Assembly: GCA_963930645.1 (NCBI GenBank)
Contig: OZ005654.1
Span: forward strand, 43,144,686-43,208,685
Origin: Salticus scenicus
Lineage: Eukaryota > Arthropoda > Arachnida > Araneae > Salticidae
Direction: 5' to 3'
Length of the DNA stretch: 64,000 nt
Part shown: positions 30,200 to 42,097 of the stretch, in pieces
Numbering within the stretch: the first letter of the stretch is position 1
How the letters are laid out: each line of letters begins with the position of its first letter
Program-made: the position numbers and the translations under genes
Notes under the pieces: model-generated
Told to the model about the DNA's origin: nothing
Databases searched by the model: none
The model's input: the letters and a program-made list of their open reading frames with translations, nothing else

Positions 30200-30928
30200 T
30201 TAAACCCAACTGTAGTATTTTCTAGCCTCTGTATTTATAAGGCTGTAGCATTTTCCATCTCTCAAATTGACGTTCGATTTGACAACGACTATGCCATGCC
30301 GTCTTCGAATTCTTGGATCTTCAAAGCCAGCAGTTTTTAATTTAGGCCGTACCACGAAATCTATCTTCGGTGGAGGCTTCCAGGCACGATAAGTTGTTAC
30401 GTTGGACTCTGGAGATTTTGGTAGCGGGCTTAATAGCCTTGGTACTTTAAAATAAATCATCTCTGACATGGGTATTGAAATTTGAACTGGAACTTGAACA
30501 GATTTAGAAGCTGGAACTGGAACTGGAACAGATTTAGAAGCTGGAACTGGAACTGGAACTGGAACTGGAACAGATTTAGAAGCTGGAACTGGAACTGGAA
30601 CTGGAACAGATTTAGAAGCTGGAACTGGAACTGGAACTGGAACAGATTTAGAAGCTGGAACTGGAACTGGAACTGGAACAGATTTAGAAGCTGGAACTGG
30701 AACAGATTTAGAAGCTGGAACTGGAACTGGAACTGGAACGCGTTTAGATTTGAAAACTGGAGATGGTCTGGAAACTGGTTTTGGAGTTGGCATGGACATG
30801 TCTCGATTATAATTGCATAATAACTCGAGAGAAAGACGAGAAGTATTCAAGACATTCCATCCAGGCTTTACGGCATAGTCATAGTCAAATCGCTCGTCGG
30901 TCAGAGAGTCGAAAGAAAACATTTCCAT
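30200..30928 (-). CDS. Val-Pro repeat protein, arm copy 2
   Basis: 242 aa, identical to the protein at 14161-14889, including all repeat lengths. Confidence 0.85.
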   Translation of the reverse strand: MEMFSFDSLTDERFDYDYAVKPGWNVLNTSRLSLELLCNYNRDMSMPTPKPVSRPSPVFKSKRVPVPVPVPASKSVPVPASKSVPVPVPVPASKSVPVPVPVPASKSVPVPVPVPASKSVPVPVPVPVPASKSVPVPVPASKSVQVPVQISIPMSEMIYFKVPRLLSPLPKSPESNVTTYRAWKPPPKIDFVVRPKLKTAGFEDPRIRRRHGIVVVKSNVNLRDGKCYSLINTEARKYYSWV

Positions 30929-31325
30929 TTTGAAAAACAGAGGCTCAGAATGAATAAGCTGAGGCGAGAGGCTCGTATTTATACTCTGGCAAGCGGATGC
31001 GTGAGATCTGATAAGCGGTTCTGAGAAACGACATCAGTAATACTATATAAGGCTCGACAGGATGACGTTTTATAGATTAGAGAGGCTTGACGCATCTATA
31101 AATAACTTATCACGTCCTGTTTTTGAGGAAACGGTTTACATAATATCCTGCCAATTTGTTCTAGAAGAATTTTATCGGATCATCTTGAAGGCTTCAAGCG
31201 ACAAACTAATTTTCTAAAAATTTTAACAGATGAGAGATATGACCGTTGCTGGCAAAGATCGAGATAGAGTGAGGAGGTGGCAAGTCAGCGATTCTATATA
31301 TAGAGGAGATAATCAACCAACTGTG
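30929..31325 (-). promoter_or_regulatory. Val-Pro gene promoter region
   Basis: Mirror of 13763-14160. Confidence 0.65.
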
Positions 31326-31356
31326 AAAAAAAAAAAAAAAAAAAAAAAAATCTTTG

Positions 31357-31415
<59 letters not shown>
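31326..31415. repeat. Compound A/T palindrome with TCTTTG interruption
   Basis: Counterpart of 13636-13762, but the interruption pattern differs (one TCTTTG block on the A side), so these tracts change faster than their surroundings. Confidence 0.8.
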
Positions 31416-31651
31416 CACAGTTGGTTGGTTGGTTGATAATCTTCTCTATATATAGGATCGCTGACGTGCCACCTCCTCATTCTATCTAGATCTTTGCCAG
31501 CAACGGTCATATCTCTCATCTGTTAAAATTTTCAATTTTTCAACTAGGCATAGTGACTAGATGACCGTTGCTGGCAAATGTCGAGACACAATGAGGAGGT
31601 AGCAAGTCAGCGATCCTATATATAGAGGATATAATCAACCAACCAACTATG
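31416..31651. promoter_or_regulatory. Convergent-promoter unit
   Basis: Facing TATA boxes and the inverted GCCAGCAACGGTCAT pair, as at 12967-13202. Confidence 0.6.
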
Positions 31652-31684
<33 letters not shown>

Positions 31685-31686
31685 TG

Positions 31687-31717
<31 letters not shown>

Positions 31718-31785
31718 TTTTTTTTTTTTTTTTTTTTCAAAGATTTTTTTTTTTTCAAAGATTTTTTTTTTTTTTTTTTTTTTCA

Positions 31786-31821
<36 letters not shown>
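31652..31821. repeat. Compound A/T palindrome with nested CTTTGAAA blocks
   Basis: Mirror of 13203-13399 with different block lengths. Confidence 0.8.
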
Positions 31822-32057
31822 CATAGTTGGTTGGTTGATTATATCCTCTATATATAGGATCGCTGACTTGCTACCTCCTCATTGTGTCTCGACATTTGCC
31901 AGCAACGGTCATCTAGTCACTATGCCTAGTTGAAAAATTGAAAATTTTAACAGATGAGAGATATGACCGTTGCTGGCAAAGATCTAGATAGAATGAGGAG
32001 GTGGCACGTCAGCGATCCTATATATAGAGAAGATTATCAACCAACCAACCAACTGTG
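31822..32057. promoter_or_regulatory. Convergent-promoter unit, reversed
   Basis: Mirror of 12967-13202. Confidence 0.6.

Positions 32058-32121
<64 letters not shown>
32058..32121. repeat. A/T palindrome, CTGTG/CACAG flanks
   Basis: Mirror of 12903-12966. Confidence 0.85.
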
Positions 32122-32396
32122 CACAGTTGGTTGGTTGGTTGAATTCATTCTATATAAATAGCCGACTCTTCTCCAATCAGTCTTCTTCTGTCCCAGTAAA
32201 TCTATCCATTGTTAGATCCTGCCGGCTTTAGAACGATATGCTATCTCTAGCTTAGCCATGGAACGTTTCTAATTTATGTCTGGCAGATTAACAATACGCT
32301 ATCTTAGCCTGTTTCTAATCTATTCAAACTTTTTACGATGATTAAGTATCGCGAGTCAAATTTATTTTGGCGTACCTTTAATCGCTACCGAAAAAA
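32122..32396 (+). promoter_or_regulatory. Leader and promoter of the decayed BRO-like gene
   Basis: TATATAAATA near 32151, TCAGT initiator near 32177; frameshifted BRO-like leader. Mirror of 12628-12902. Confidence 0.55.
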
Positions 32397-32525
32397 ATGG
32401 ATGGCTCTAATATAGGTATAGGCTACGTAAGCGATTCGTTCAGGATACAATCGAGGAACGTACTGCTAGAGGATAAGATACGCATTTTTGGCTTGAAACA
32501 AATCTGCTTGTTTAAATACAGATAA
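32397..32525 (+). pseudogene. Decayed BRO-N-like gene, 42-codon fragment, arm copy 2
   Basis: Same deletion and same 7-A frameshift as at 12499-12627. Confidence 0.55.
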
Positions 32526-32789
32526 AAAAATATTTTATGTTATTATATTTTATAAAAACCCATGATCTATTCTGATTTCATGAAAACCTGCAACATCTTG
32601 TCATTTGTCAGACAAAAGTCTATAAAAATCTTGTTTTCAAAGCCAATATCGTATAAATATCGCTATCCCATCCTATTTTAAAGGAAACGGGTTTAGACAT
32701 CAGGAGCTAGTTTATGCATGACCTTACAGTAGAAGAAATAAATTCCACTCCCACCCACCCTAATAGATATACTATATATATACTATATA
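32526..32789. repeat. Boundary element, reversed
   Basis: Mirror of 12241-12498, ending in the TATATA joint to the array. Confidence 0.6.
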
Positions 32790-33330
32790 CAGTCGCCAGA
32801 TTTATTCTTCGAGCAACTCCACCCCGCCAGAATTGTTCACGTTCGGTTCGAATAATAAATATTTAGAATTTAAATATATTATTTAAATATTTTATTTTAA
32901 TAATAAAATATTTATTATTTAAATATTTTATTTTAATAATAAAATATTTATTATTTAAATATTTTATTTTAATAATAAAATATTTATTATTTAAATATTT
33001 TATTTGTTTATCGAATCGTTAAAATATATATATTATTTGTTTATCGAATAGTTAAAAATATATTATTTGTTTATCGAATCGTTAAAAAAATATATTCAAT
33101 ATTGGTACAGCATTCATTTAAAAAATGCCCTTATTCAATATTGTAAATTTCTATCTCAGATTTAAAGACATTAACCAATCAACCAATCATGCTAAAGTAT
33201 CTTAATGTTAGGAGCGTTTTAGTAGAAGGTTGATGCTAGAAGAGATTCAGACAGAATGAAGGAATGAAGGTTTGAGTACAGCTATTTATAAAGAATGAAT
33301 TCGAGTCAATCAACCAATCAACCAACCTTG
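32790..33330. other. Non-coding array end with expanded AT repeat
   Basis: Mirror of 11694-12240. Confidence 0.5.

Positions 33331-33394
<64 letters not shown>
33331..33394. repeat. A/T palindrome with TTGG flanks
   Basis: Mirror of 11631-11693. Confidence 0.85.
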
Positions 33395-33920
33395 CAAGGT
33401 TGGTTGATTGGTTGATTGACTCTAGCTAACCTATATATCATGCTAAAGTATATACACTATCATTGTCCAGCAATGCTTATTTGTTTCAGCGTCTATAAAT
33501 ATCTTTACTGCATCCTGTTTCCGTGTTCAGTATCCTGTTTTCAATGCAAATGAGTTATGCAATATCCAGTGATAAATTATTCTATAAAAAGCCTTATCTC
33601 ATCCTGTTTTCGTAGAAAATGAGTTATGCAATCCTTCAGATTGACTATATAAATATTTTATTCTTTAAATATTTATTATTTAAATATATTATTTGTTTAT
33701 CGAATCGTTAAAAAATATATTCAATATTGGTACGGCATTCATTTAAAAAAATGTCCTTATTCAATATTGTAAATTTCTATCTCAGAGTCAAAGACATTAG
33801 CTATCTCAGATTCAAAGGCATTAGTATCGTTTCAATATTGAAATATTAATATTATCTATCTCAGAGACCCCATTCAAAGTCTCAATTTGCACCCATCCAA
33901 TATTGGCTTACTACCGTCGC
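33395..33920. other. Non-coding; rightward promoter
   Basis: Mirror of 11105-11630; no gene. Confidence 0.5.
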
Positions 33921-33991
33921 AAAAAAATGGGCCGAACGAAGCGTCAACGACAGAAATCTGCCATGAGACGCTTCGTTCGGCCCATTTTTTT
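33921..33991 (-). terminator. 3' inverted repeat of MLFT gene
   Basis: Has the same CAACGA loop variant as 11034-11104. Confidence 0.6.
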
Positions 33992-34011
33992 GCCCCCTCC
34001 AATTTAAATCT

Positions 34012-34557
34012 CTAAGGCATCAGTTTATACCAGCGAGATCGATTTCCCACGAAGACTTTGATTTTGGACGGAGGGGTGTCTGTCCAAGAAATAGTCTCAA
34101 ATCTATCTTCGTGTAGGCGAGGGTCATCATCGTGGTCTCCATCATAGAACAGCAGGGTTCTTTCTATGAAATCCTTTAAGAATTCATCTATGAAGACATC
34201 AGAATTCCTCACGATCCGAATTCTGACTGCTTTATGGATGCATGCAGTTGGCACTATAGGATCTAAGATGTCAATCTTAGCAGATTTCATCATGGCCTCA
34301 AAACCCATGGTCGACAGCGCATCTCCGAAATGAATCTCTTCTATTGGATACACCCAGGTATTAGCTAAAGAGACAGGTATCCTGAACCTTTTGTAAACGA
34401 GGTCCCTCACCTTTAGCTTGGTAGTTTTTTTTACGTATGCACTACCCTTACCCATCAGCTTGGCCACATCAGAGGCCCTGACGAACAAAAGTCCATCCGC
34501 AGAGACTACGAATAAGATTTTAGCATCCAGCTGTGGATGTTCAATTGTGAATAGCAT
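34012..34557 (-). CDS. BRO-N-like small protein, MLFT type (Leu135)
   Basis: 181 aa, identical to 10468-11013 including Leu135. First gene of the complete array. Confidence 0.8.
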   Translation of the reverse strand: MLFTIEHPQLDAKILFVVSADGLLFVRASDVAKLMGKGSAYVKKTTKLKVRDLVYKRFRIPVSLANTWVYPIEEIHFGDALSTMGFEAMMKSAKIDILDPIVPTACIHKAVRIRIVRNSDVFIDEFLKDFIERTLLFYDGDHDDDPRLHEDRFETISWTDTPPSKIKVFVGNRSRWYKLMP

Positions 34558-34902
34558 GATTTAATGCAACAGAAGTCAAAATGATGCAGGCTCTTAGAGG
34601 CAGCTCGTATATATACCCGATTCGCGACCTAATTTTAGCAAGCTTTCTTAGAAAACGTGACCTTCTGATAAAATTCTTCTAGCTGTTGACAGGATATTAT
34701 GTAAGCCTCGATAAACTTATTTTTAGAATTAATTTGTCGTTTGAGCGGGATCTTGCATAATCTACAGGACGTGCGTAAGAGGATGTGCGTCAGAGGATGT
34801 CGATAAGAAATTTAGATAGAAATAGAGATTGCTGCTAGTATAAATACAGGCTGCTGGACGAGACATTTCATTCTGACTGCTTGATATTCTAAAAGCTCCA
34901 AA
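34558..34902. promoter_or_regulatory. Divergent MLFT/MIFQ promoter region
   Basis: Mirror of 10123-10467 with the L135-type markers (AAAACGTGACC). Confidence 0.75.
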
Positions 34903-35448
34903 ATGATATTTCAAATTTTAGCTGAAGAGTTAAACGTGAAATTTACTTGTTTTTTGACTTTTGACGGTGACATTTTTATCAAAGGTTCAGACGTAGCTCG
35001 TACCATGGGCTATCAAAATTCTTCTGGCGTTTTAAACTTATGCCATCTTACAGTGACTGACATCGCTCCCGAGGGCTTGAGCCTGCCTCCGTCTCTAGCC
35101 AAGACACGTATTTTTGGATTGGAAGATGCCAACACGCTGTTGGATATGCATCCAGGTGAATTTCAATCCTTATTTCAGGGGCCTATCGAGATTCTGTCGC
35201 CGATAGAGTGTACGTTCAACATCAGAAGGCCCATACGTATCAAGATAGCATGCATTAGCTCTTCCAATGCTACCATGGAGAGTTTTATAGCTGATTTGAA
35301 AATATCCATGGACTCTTACCTGCAATCTGTACCGATGGATAGCTATGTCTTCGGAGAGAGGTACGGAGACTTGGAGCTAGGGTATTTCCCCAAAAAAATT
35401 AAAGTTTTGGTGGGAAACAAGCCCTACTTTTATAAATCCTCGTCTTAA
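34903..35448 (+). CDS. BRO-N-like small protein, MIFQ type
   Basis: 181 aa, identical protein to 4135-4680. Codon 166 is ATT here and in both left-array copies, but ATA in the next two copies. Confidence 0.8.
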   Translation: MIFQILAEELNVKFTCFLTFDGDIFIKGSDVARTMGYQNSSGVLNLCHLTVTDIAPEGLSLPPSLAKTRIFGLEDANTLLDMHPGEFQSLFQGPIEILSPIECTFNIRRPIRIKIACISSSNATMESFIADLKISMDSYLQSVPMDSYVFGERYGDLELGYFPKKIKVLVGNKPYFYKSSS

Positions 35449-35464
35449 GATCAGGACGAGGTGC

Positions 35465-35531
35465 AAAAAAATGGGTCGAGCGAAGCCTCTCATGACATAA
35501 GTCATTGAGGCTTCGCTCGGCCCATTTTTTT
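35465..35531 (+). terminator. 3' inverted repeat of MIFQ gene
   Basis: Same as 4052-4118 in reverse; GGGTCGAGCG pairs with CGCTCGGCCC through one G-U. Confidence 0.6.
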
Positions 35532-36305
35532 GCGATAGATAGAGTGCCAACATTGGATGCGTACCGATTTGAACTTGTAATTTTCAAGGGATATGGCTTA
35601 GCTATAAGATAATTTTGTATCTTGGTAAAATATCTATAGACAAATTTAAGGTATCTAAATTTAAAAATTTAATTGTTTCATTTAAAATTTACTGTGTAAA
35701 ATTTAAAATTTTTAAAGACTAAGTGTGGCGGTCATTATAATCTGATCTCTAATTTTTCAAGGGATATGGAAGACTATAAGATAAATATGAAACTTGGTAA
35801 AATATACAGACTCGATAGCTAAATTTAAGGAATCTGAATTTTAAAATTTAATTTTTTTCATTTAAAATTTACATTTTTTATGTAAAATTTAAAATTTTTA
35901 AAGACTAAGTGTAGCCAAGCCAACATTGAATGCGTACCGATTGTAATTTTCAAGGGATATGGCTTAGCTATAAGATAAATATGAATCTTGGTAAAATATC
36001 GATAGCTAAATTTAAGGGATCTGAGTTTAAAAATTTAATTTTTTCGTTTAAAATTTACATTTTTTGTGTAAAATTTAAAATTTTTAAAGACTAAGTGTAG
36101 CCAAGCCAACACTGAAAGCGTACCGATTGTAATTTTCAAGGGATATGGCTTAGCTATAAGATAAATATGAATCTTGGTAAAATATATAGATTCAATAGCT
36201 AAATTTAAGGGATCTGAGTTTAAAAATTTAATTTTTTCATTTAAAATTTACATTTTTTATGTAAAATTTAAAATTTTTAAAGGTTAAGTGTAGCCAAGCC
36301 AGTTA
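35532..36305. repeat. Four AT-rich ~185-bp tandem repeats
   Basis: Mirror of 8723-9487; has the longer GTATCTTGGTAAAATATC form in the first copy. Confidence 0.75.
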
Positions 36306-36661
36306 TTATGATCTGATCTCTATAAAAAGATTTTCGAGAAACTATTGACAGGATGCTTGATAAGCGGCTTCGATTAAAATTACAATCAGATCTCTATAAA
36401 AAGATTTTTCGAGAAGTGTTGACAGGATATTATGTAAGCCTTTCCTCAGGATGCAGGAAGCCCGGTTATAATCAGATCGATAAAAATTGCTCAAGAGACA
36501 GGATATTATGCAAGCCTTTCCTCTTGATAAGCGGTTCGTAGAAATTTACTATCAGATCCTGTTGATAAGACCGGGTATATATACGAGTGTCCAGCGAGAG
36601 CTCTTCAATTGCTAGTCGATCTCTCTACTAGCTGCTTAGATACATTAGCTCTCTGTCAGTC
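36306..36661 (+). promoter_or_regulatory. MFFH promoter and upstream elements
   Basis: TTGACAGGATATTATGTAAG, GATAAG sites and TATATATA near 36576-36583. Confidence 0.6.
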
Positions 36662-37192
36662 ATGTTTTTTCATGTAAAAAATTATGCTTATGGCGTTGCC
36701 TTTAAATGCCTAATGGCCACTGATGGCACCCTGTTTGTCCGGGCTGAGGACCTGGCTATTTATTCGAGGCACCCTCTAGATCTAAAATTTGCCGAAAAAT
36801 ATGCAGGCCTCACCGTCCGAGACGTAATGGACCCTAAAATCGATTTACCTAAATGGCTCGCTAAGACGAGAATCTTCTCGATTAGCGAAGCCAAACAGCA
36901 TTTGAAAGGGTTCATGGGCGAACAGGAATTTGATAAGATGTTCGATGGTTCGGCCATGGTGAAATACCAGGCTAACATGAAGCTCAGCTTCGTGAAAGCC
37001 ATTGGTGTTCGATTTGTCGAAAGGTCCCGTACCAAGTTCGAAGACTTCCTTGCCGCATACCAACTACAGGTGAGGAAATTTTTTGAGCTTGAGTATGAGG
37101 ATTATGAATTATACAAATCTCAAATGACCGGACCGTTGAAGATGACCATCAGTAGGTTATCTAATGAGCAATCCATAGAGAGCTTATGTTGA
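36662..37192 (+). CDS. BRO-N-like small protein, MFFH type
   Basis: 176 aa, identical to 2391-2921. Confidence 0.8.
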   Translation: MFFHVKNYAYGVAFKCLMATDGTLFVRAEDLAIYSRHPLDLKFAEKYAGLTVRDVMDPKIDLPKWLAKTRIFSISEAKQHLKGFMGEQEFDKMFDGSAMVKYQANMKLSFVKAIGVRFVERSRTKFEDFLAAYQLQVRKFFELEYEDYELYKSQMTGPLKMTISRLSNEQSIESLC

Positions 37193-37208
37193 TCTTTCAA
37201 ATGAGAGT

Positions 37209-37280
37209 AAAAAAATGGGTCGAACGAGGTGTCTCATGGCAGAATTTCTGTCTTTGACACCTCGTTCGACCCATTTTTTT
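37209..37280 (+). terminator. 3' inverted repeat of MFFH gene
   Basis: A7-TGGGTCGAACGAGGTGTC perfect stem. Confidence 0.6.
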
Positions 37281-37611
37281 GCGATAGATATAGTGCCAAT
37301 ATTGGACGGGTTTAATTTGAGACTTTGATATTAAATTTATAAAAAAAATCTATTTAAGCTAGTATCGAAGAGATTATCAGGATAGCATGAAGACTATTTA
37401 AACGTATAAACTATAATAAGCCAATATTGTAGAAATTAAATTTAAGACTCTGGAAAACGAGACAAAATGGTATCAATTTAAATGTATAGATAAAAATAAC
37501 TAAGCCAACAGAGACATGACTGGACAATGACGGTTTGGATACGTAAGCGAGTTTATCTCTCTATATATATAGATGGTATGAAGCCACGCCCACAAGAAAT
37601 CCAACGACCTT
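37281..37611 (-). other. Non-coding; opposing promoter with GC box
   Basis: Mirror of 7415-7744. Confidence 0.5.
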
Positions 37612-37632
37612 AAAAAAAAAAAAAAAAAAAAA

Positions 37633-37676
<44 letters not shown>
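37612..37676. repeat. A/T palindrome
   Basis: Mirror of 7344-7414, shorter A side. Confidence 0.8.
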
Positions 37677-38765
37677 CGTGTGACCTTGAACACATCTTCA
37701 AGGACGGAGCAGAATCTATAACTTAACGGAACTAACCTCATTTATTGAACATTAGTTTTTTTCGTGCGTCCTATATATAGAATGGCTAGCGTACCCACAT
37801 CTCATTTTGTCTCGACGTCTGCCAACAACAGTCATCTGTAAAATATTTTGAATTTGTAATTTTCAAGGGATATGGCTTCTCTATAAGATAATTATGTATC
37901 TTGATAAAATATCTGTAGATAAATTTAAGAGATCTGAGTCTAAAATTTTCGTTTAAAATTTTAACTTTTTGTGTAAAATTTAAAAATTTTAATGGCTAAG
38001 CTAGAGATAGAGTACCAATATCGTAACGATTTGAAGGGATATGGCTTCTCTATAAGATAAATATGAATCTTGGTAAAATATACAGACTCTATAGATAAAT
38101 TTAAGAGATCTGAGTTTATAAATTTAATTTTTTCGTTTAAAATTTTAATTTTTTGTGTAAAATTTAAAATTTTTAAGGGCTAAGCTAGATATGTAATATT
38201 TCACAGTTGGTTTCTAAAGTTATATTTTTTATCCAATCATTGTAGATGGCGCTGCAGTCTATATACAGTCGCCAGATTTATTCTTCGAGCAACTCCACCC
38301 CGCCAGAATTGTTCACGTTCGGTTCGAATAATAAATATTTAGAATTTAAATATATTATTTTAATAATAAAATATTTATTATTTAAATATTTTATTTTAAT
38401 AATAAAATATTTATTATTTAAATATTTTATTTGTTTATCGAATCGTTAAAATATATATATTATTTGTTTATCGAATAGTTAAAAATATATTATTTGTTTA
38501 TCGAATCGTTAAAAAAATATATTCAATATTGGTACAGCATTCATTTAAAAAATGCCCTTATTCAATATTGTAAATTTCTATCTCAGATTTAAAGACATTA
38601 ACCAATCAACCAATCATGCTAAAGTATCTTAATGTTAGGAGCGTTTTAGTAGAAGGTTGATGCTAGAAGAGATTCAGACAGAATGAAGGAATGAAGGTTT
38701 GAGTACAGCTATTTATAAAGAATGAATCCGAGTCAATCAACCAACCAACCAACCAACCAACCTTG
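37677..38765. other. Non-coding inter-palindrome segment
   Basis: Mirror of 6255-7343; contains the array-joint GCAGTCTATATACAGTC near 38255 and two ~180-bp AT repeats. Confidence 0.5.

Positions 38766-38843
<78 letters not shown>
38766..38843. repeat. A/T palindrome with TTGG flanks
   Basis: Longer left TTGG flank (five CCAA blocks). Confidence 0.85.
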
Positions 38844-39369
38844 CAAGGTTGGTTGATTGGTTGATTGACTCTAGCTAACCTATATATCATGCTAAAGTAT
38901 ATACACTATCATTGTCCAGCAATGCTTATTTGTTTCAGCGTCTATAAATATCTTTACTGCATCCTGTTTCCGTGTTCAGTATCCTGTTTTCAATGCAAAT
39001 GAGTTATGCAATATCCAGTGATAAATTATTCTATAAAAAGCCTTATCTCATCCTGTTTTCGTAGAAAATGAGTTATGCAATCCTTCAGATTGACTATATA
39101 AATATTTTATTCTTTAAATATTTATTATTTAAATATATTATTTGTTTATCGAATCGTTAAAAAATATATTCAATATTGGTACGGCATTCATTTAAAAAAA
39201 TGTCCTTATTCAATATTGTAAATTTCTATCTCAGAGTCAAAGACATTAGCTATCTCAGATTCAAAGGCATTAGTATCGTTTCAATATTGAAATATTAATA
39301 TTATCTATCTCAGAGACCCCATTCAAAGTCTCAATTTGTACCCATCCAATATTGGCTTACTACCGTCGC
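38844..39369. other. Non-coding; rightward promoter
   Basis: Copy of 33395-33920. Confidence 0.5.
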
Positions 39370-39440
39370 AAAAAAATGGGCCGAACGAAGCGTCAATGAC
39401 AGAAATCTGCCATGAGACGCTTCGTTCGGCCCATTTTTTT
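39370..39440 (-). terminator. 3' inverted repeat of MLFT gene
   Basis: Perfect stem. Confidence 0.6.
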
Positions 39441-39460
39441 GCCCCCTCCAATTTAAATCT

Positions 39461-40006
39461 CTAAGGCATCAGTTTATACCAGCGAGATCGATTCCCCACG
39501 AAGACTTTGATTTTGGACGGAGGGGTGTCTGTCCAAGAAATAGTCTCAAATCTATCTTCGTGTAGGCGAGGGTCATCATCGTGGTCTCCATCATAGAACA
39601 GCTTGGTTCTTTCTATGAAATCCTTTAAGAATTCATCTATGAAGACATCAGAATTCCTCACGATCCGAATTCTGACTGCTTTATGGATGCATGCAGTTGG
39701 CACTATAGGATCTAAGATGTCAATCTTAGCAGATTTCATCATGGCCTCAAAACCCATGGTCGACAGCGCATCTCCGAAATGAATCTCTTCTATTGGATAC
39801 ACCCAGGTATTAGCTAAAGAGACAGGTATCCTGAACCTTTTGTAAACGAGGTCCCTCACCTTTAGCTTGGTAGTTTTTTTTACGTATGCACTACCCTTAC
39901 CCATCAGCTTGGCCACATCAGAGGCCCTGACGAACAAAAGTCCATCCGCAGAGACTACGAATAGGATTTTAGCATCCAGCTGTGGATGTTCAATTGTGAA
40001 TAGCAT
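39461..40006 (-). CDS. BRO-N-like small protein, MLFT type (Lys135)
   Basis: 181 aa, identical to 5020-5565. Confidence 0.8.
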   Translation of the reverse strand: MLFTIEHPQLDAKILFVVSADGLLFVRASDVAKLMGKGSAYVKKTTKLKVRDLVYKRFRIPVSLANTWVYPIEEIHFGDALSTMGFEAMMKSAKIDILDPIVPTACIHKAVRIRIVRNSDVFIDEFLKDFIERTKLFYDGDHDDDPRLHEDRFETISWTDTPPSKIKVFVGNRSRWYKLMP

Positions 40007-40345
40007 GACTTAATAGCAACAGAAGTCAAAATGATGCAGGCTCTTAGAGGCAGCTCGTATATATACCCGATTCGCGACCTAATTTTAGCAAGCTTTCTTA
40101 GAACCTTCTGATAAAATTCTTCTAGCTGTTGACAGGATATTATGTAATCCTCGATAAACTTATTTTTAGAATTAATTTGTCGTTTGAGCGGGATCTTGCA
40201 TAATCTACAGGACGTGCGTAAGAGGATGTGCGTCAGAGGATGTCGATAAGAAATTTAGATAGAAATAGAGATTGCTGCTAGTATAAATACAGGCTGCTGG
40301 ACGAGACATTTCATTCTGACTGCTTGATATTCTAAAAGCTCCAAA
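40007..40345. promoter_or_regulatory. Divergent MLFT/MIFQ promoter region
   Basis: K135-type throughout, including GTAATCCTCG in place of GTAAGCCTCG; compare the mosaic version at 4681-5019. Confidence 0.75.
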
Positions 40346-40891
40346 ATGATATTTCAAATTTTAGCTGAAGAGTTAAACGTGAAATTTACTTGTTTTTTGA
40401 CTTTTGACGGTGACATTTTTATCAAAGGTTCAGACGTAGCTCGTACCATGGGCTATCAAAATTCTTCTGGCGTTTTAAACTTATGCCATCTTACAGTGAC
40501 TGACATCGCTCCCGAGGGCTTGAGCCTGCCTCCGTCTCTAGCCAAGACACGTATTTTTGGATTGGAAGATGCCAACACGCTGTTGGATATGCATCCAGGT
40601 GAATTTCAATCCTTATTTCAGGGGCCTATCGAGATTCTGTCGCCGATAGAGTGTACGTTCAACATCAGAAGGCCCATACGTATCAAGATAGCATGCATTA
40701 GCTCTTCCAATGCTACCATGGAGAGTTTTATAGCTGATTTGAAAATATCCATGGACTCTTACCTGCAATCTGTACCGATGGATAGCTATGTCTTCGGAGA
40801 GAGGTACGGAGACTTGGAGCTAGGGTATTTCCCCAAAAAAATAAAAGTTTTGGTGGGAAACAAGCCCTACTTTTATAAATCCTCGTCTTAA
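40346..40891 (+). CDS. BRO-N-like small protein, MIFQ type
   Basis: 181 aa, identical protein; codon 166 is ATA (synonymous). Confidence 0.8.
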   Translation: MIFQILAEELNVKFTCFLTFDGDIFIKGSDVARTMGYQNSSGVLNLCHLTVTDIAPEGLSLPPSLAKTRIFGLEDANTLLDMHPGEFQSLFQGPIEILSPIECTFNIRRPIRIKIACISSSNATMESFIADLKISMDSYLQSVPMDSYVFGERYGDLELGYFPKKIKVLVGNKPYFYKSSS

Positions 40892-40907
40892 GATCAGGAC
40901 GAGGTGC

Positions 40908-40974
40908 AAAAAAATGGGTCGAGCGAAGCCTCTCATGACATAAGTCATTGAGGCTTCGCTCGGCCCATTTTTTT
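40908..40974 (+). terminator. 3' inverted repeat of MIFQ gene
   Basis: As 35465-35531. Confidence 0.6.
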
Positions 40975-41740
40975 GCGATAGATAGAGTGCCAACATTGGA
41001 TGCGTACCGATTTGAACTTGTAATTTTCAAGGGATATGGCTTAGCTATAAGATAATTTTGATAAAATATCTATAGACAAATTTAAGGTATCTAAATTTAA
41101 AAATTTAATTGTTTCATTTAAAATTTACTGTGTAAAATTTAAAATTTTTAAAGACTAAGTGTGGCGGTCATTATAATCTGATCTCTAATTTTTCAAGGGA
41201 TATGGAAGACTATAAGATAAATATGAAACTTGGTAAAATATACAGACTCGATAGCTAAATTTAAGGAATCTGAATTTTAAAATTTAATTTTTTTCATTTA
41301 AAATTTACATTTTTTATGTAAAATTTAAAATTTTTAAAGACTAAGTGTAGCCAAGCCAACATTGAATGCGTACCGATTGTAATTTTCAAGGGATATGGCT
41401 TAGCTATAAGATAAATATGAATCTTGGTAAAATATCGATAGCTAAATTTAAGGGATCTGAGTTTAAAAATTTAATTTTTTCGTTTAAAATTTACATTTTT
41501 TGTGTAAAATTTAAAATTTTTAAAGACTAAGTGTAGCCAAGCCAACACTGAAAGCGTACCGATTGTAATTTTCAAGGGATATGGCTTAGCTATAAGATAA
41601 ATATGAATCTTGGTAAAATATATAGATTCAATAGCTAAATTTAAGGGATCTGAGTTTAAAAATTTAATTTTTTCATTTAAAATTTACATTTTTTATGTAA
41701 AATTTAAAATTTTTAAAGGTTAAGTGTAGCCAAGCCAGTT
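40975..41740. repeat. Four AT-rich ~185-bp tandem repeats
   Basis: First copy lacks the GTATCTTGG bases present in the equivalent repeats at 35600 and in both left-array units. Confidence 0.75.
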
Positions 41741-42097
41741 ATTATGATCTGATCTCTATAAAAAGATTTTCGAGAAACTATTGACAGGATGCTTGATAAG
41801 CGGCTTCGATTAAAATTACAATCAGATCTCTATAAAAAGATTTTTCGAGAAGTGTTGACAGGATATTATGTAAGCCTTTCCTCAGGATGCAGGAAGCCCG
41901 GTTATAATCAGATCGATAAAAATTGCTCAAGAGACAGGATATTATGCAAGCCTTTCCTCTTGATAAGCGGTTCGTAGAAATTTACTATCAGATCCTGTTG
42001 ATAAGACCGGGTATATATACGAGTGTCCAGCGAGAGCTCTTCAATTGCTAGTCGATCTCTCTACTAGCTGCTTAGATACATTAGCTCTCTGTCAGTC
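41741..42097 (+). promoter_or_regulatory. MFFH promoter and upstream elements
   Basis: As 36306-36661. Confidence 0.6.

Larger units (their letters stand above)
23641..32789. repeat. Inverted-repeat arm B, copy 2 (reversed)
   Basis: Reverse complement of copy 1. The mirror symmetry continues into the first array unit on each side: both flanking MLFT genes carry Leu135, whereas the other full-length copies carry Lys135. Its outer end is the TATATA/CAGTCGCC junction at about 32789. Confidence 0.9.
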
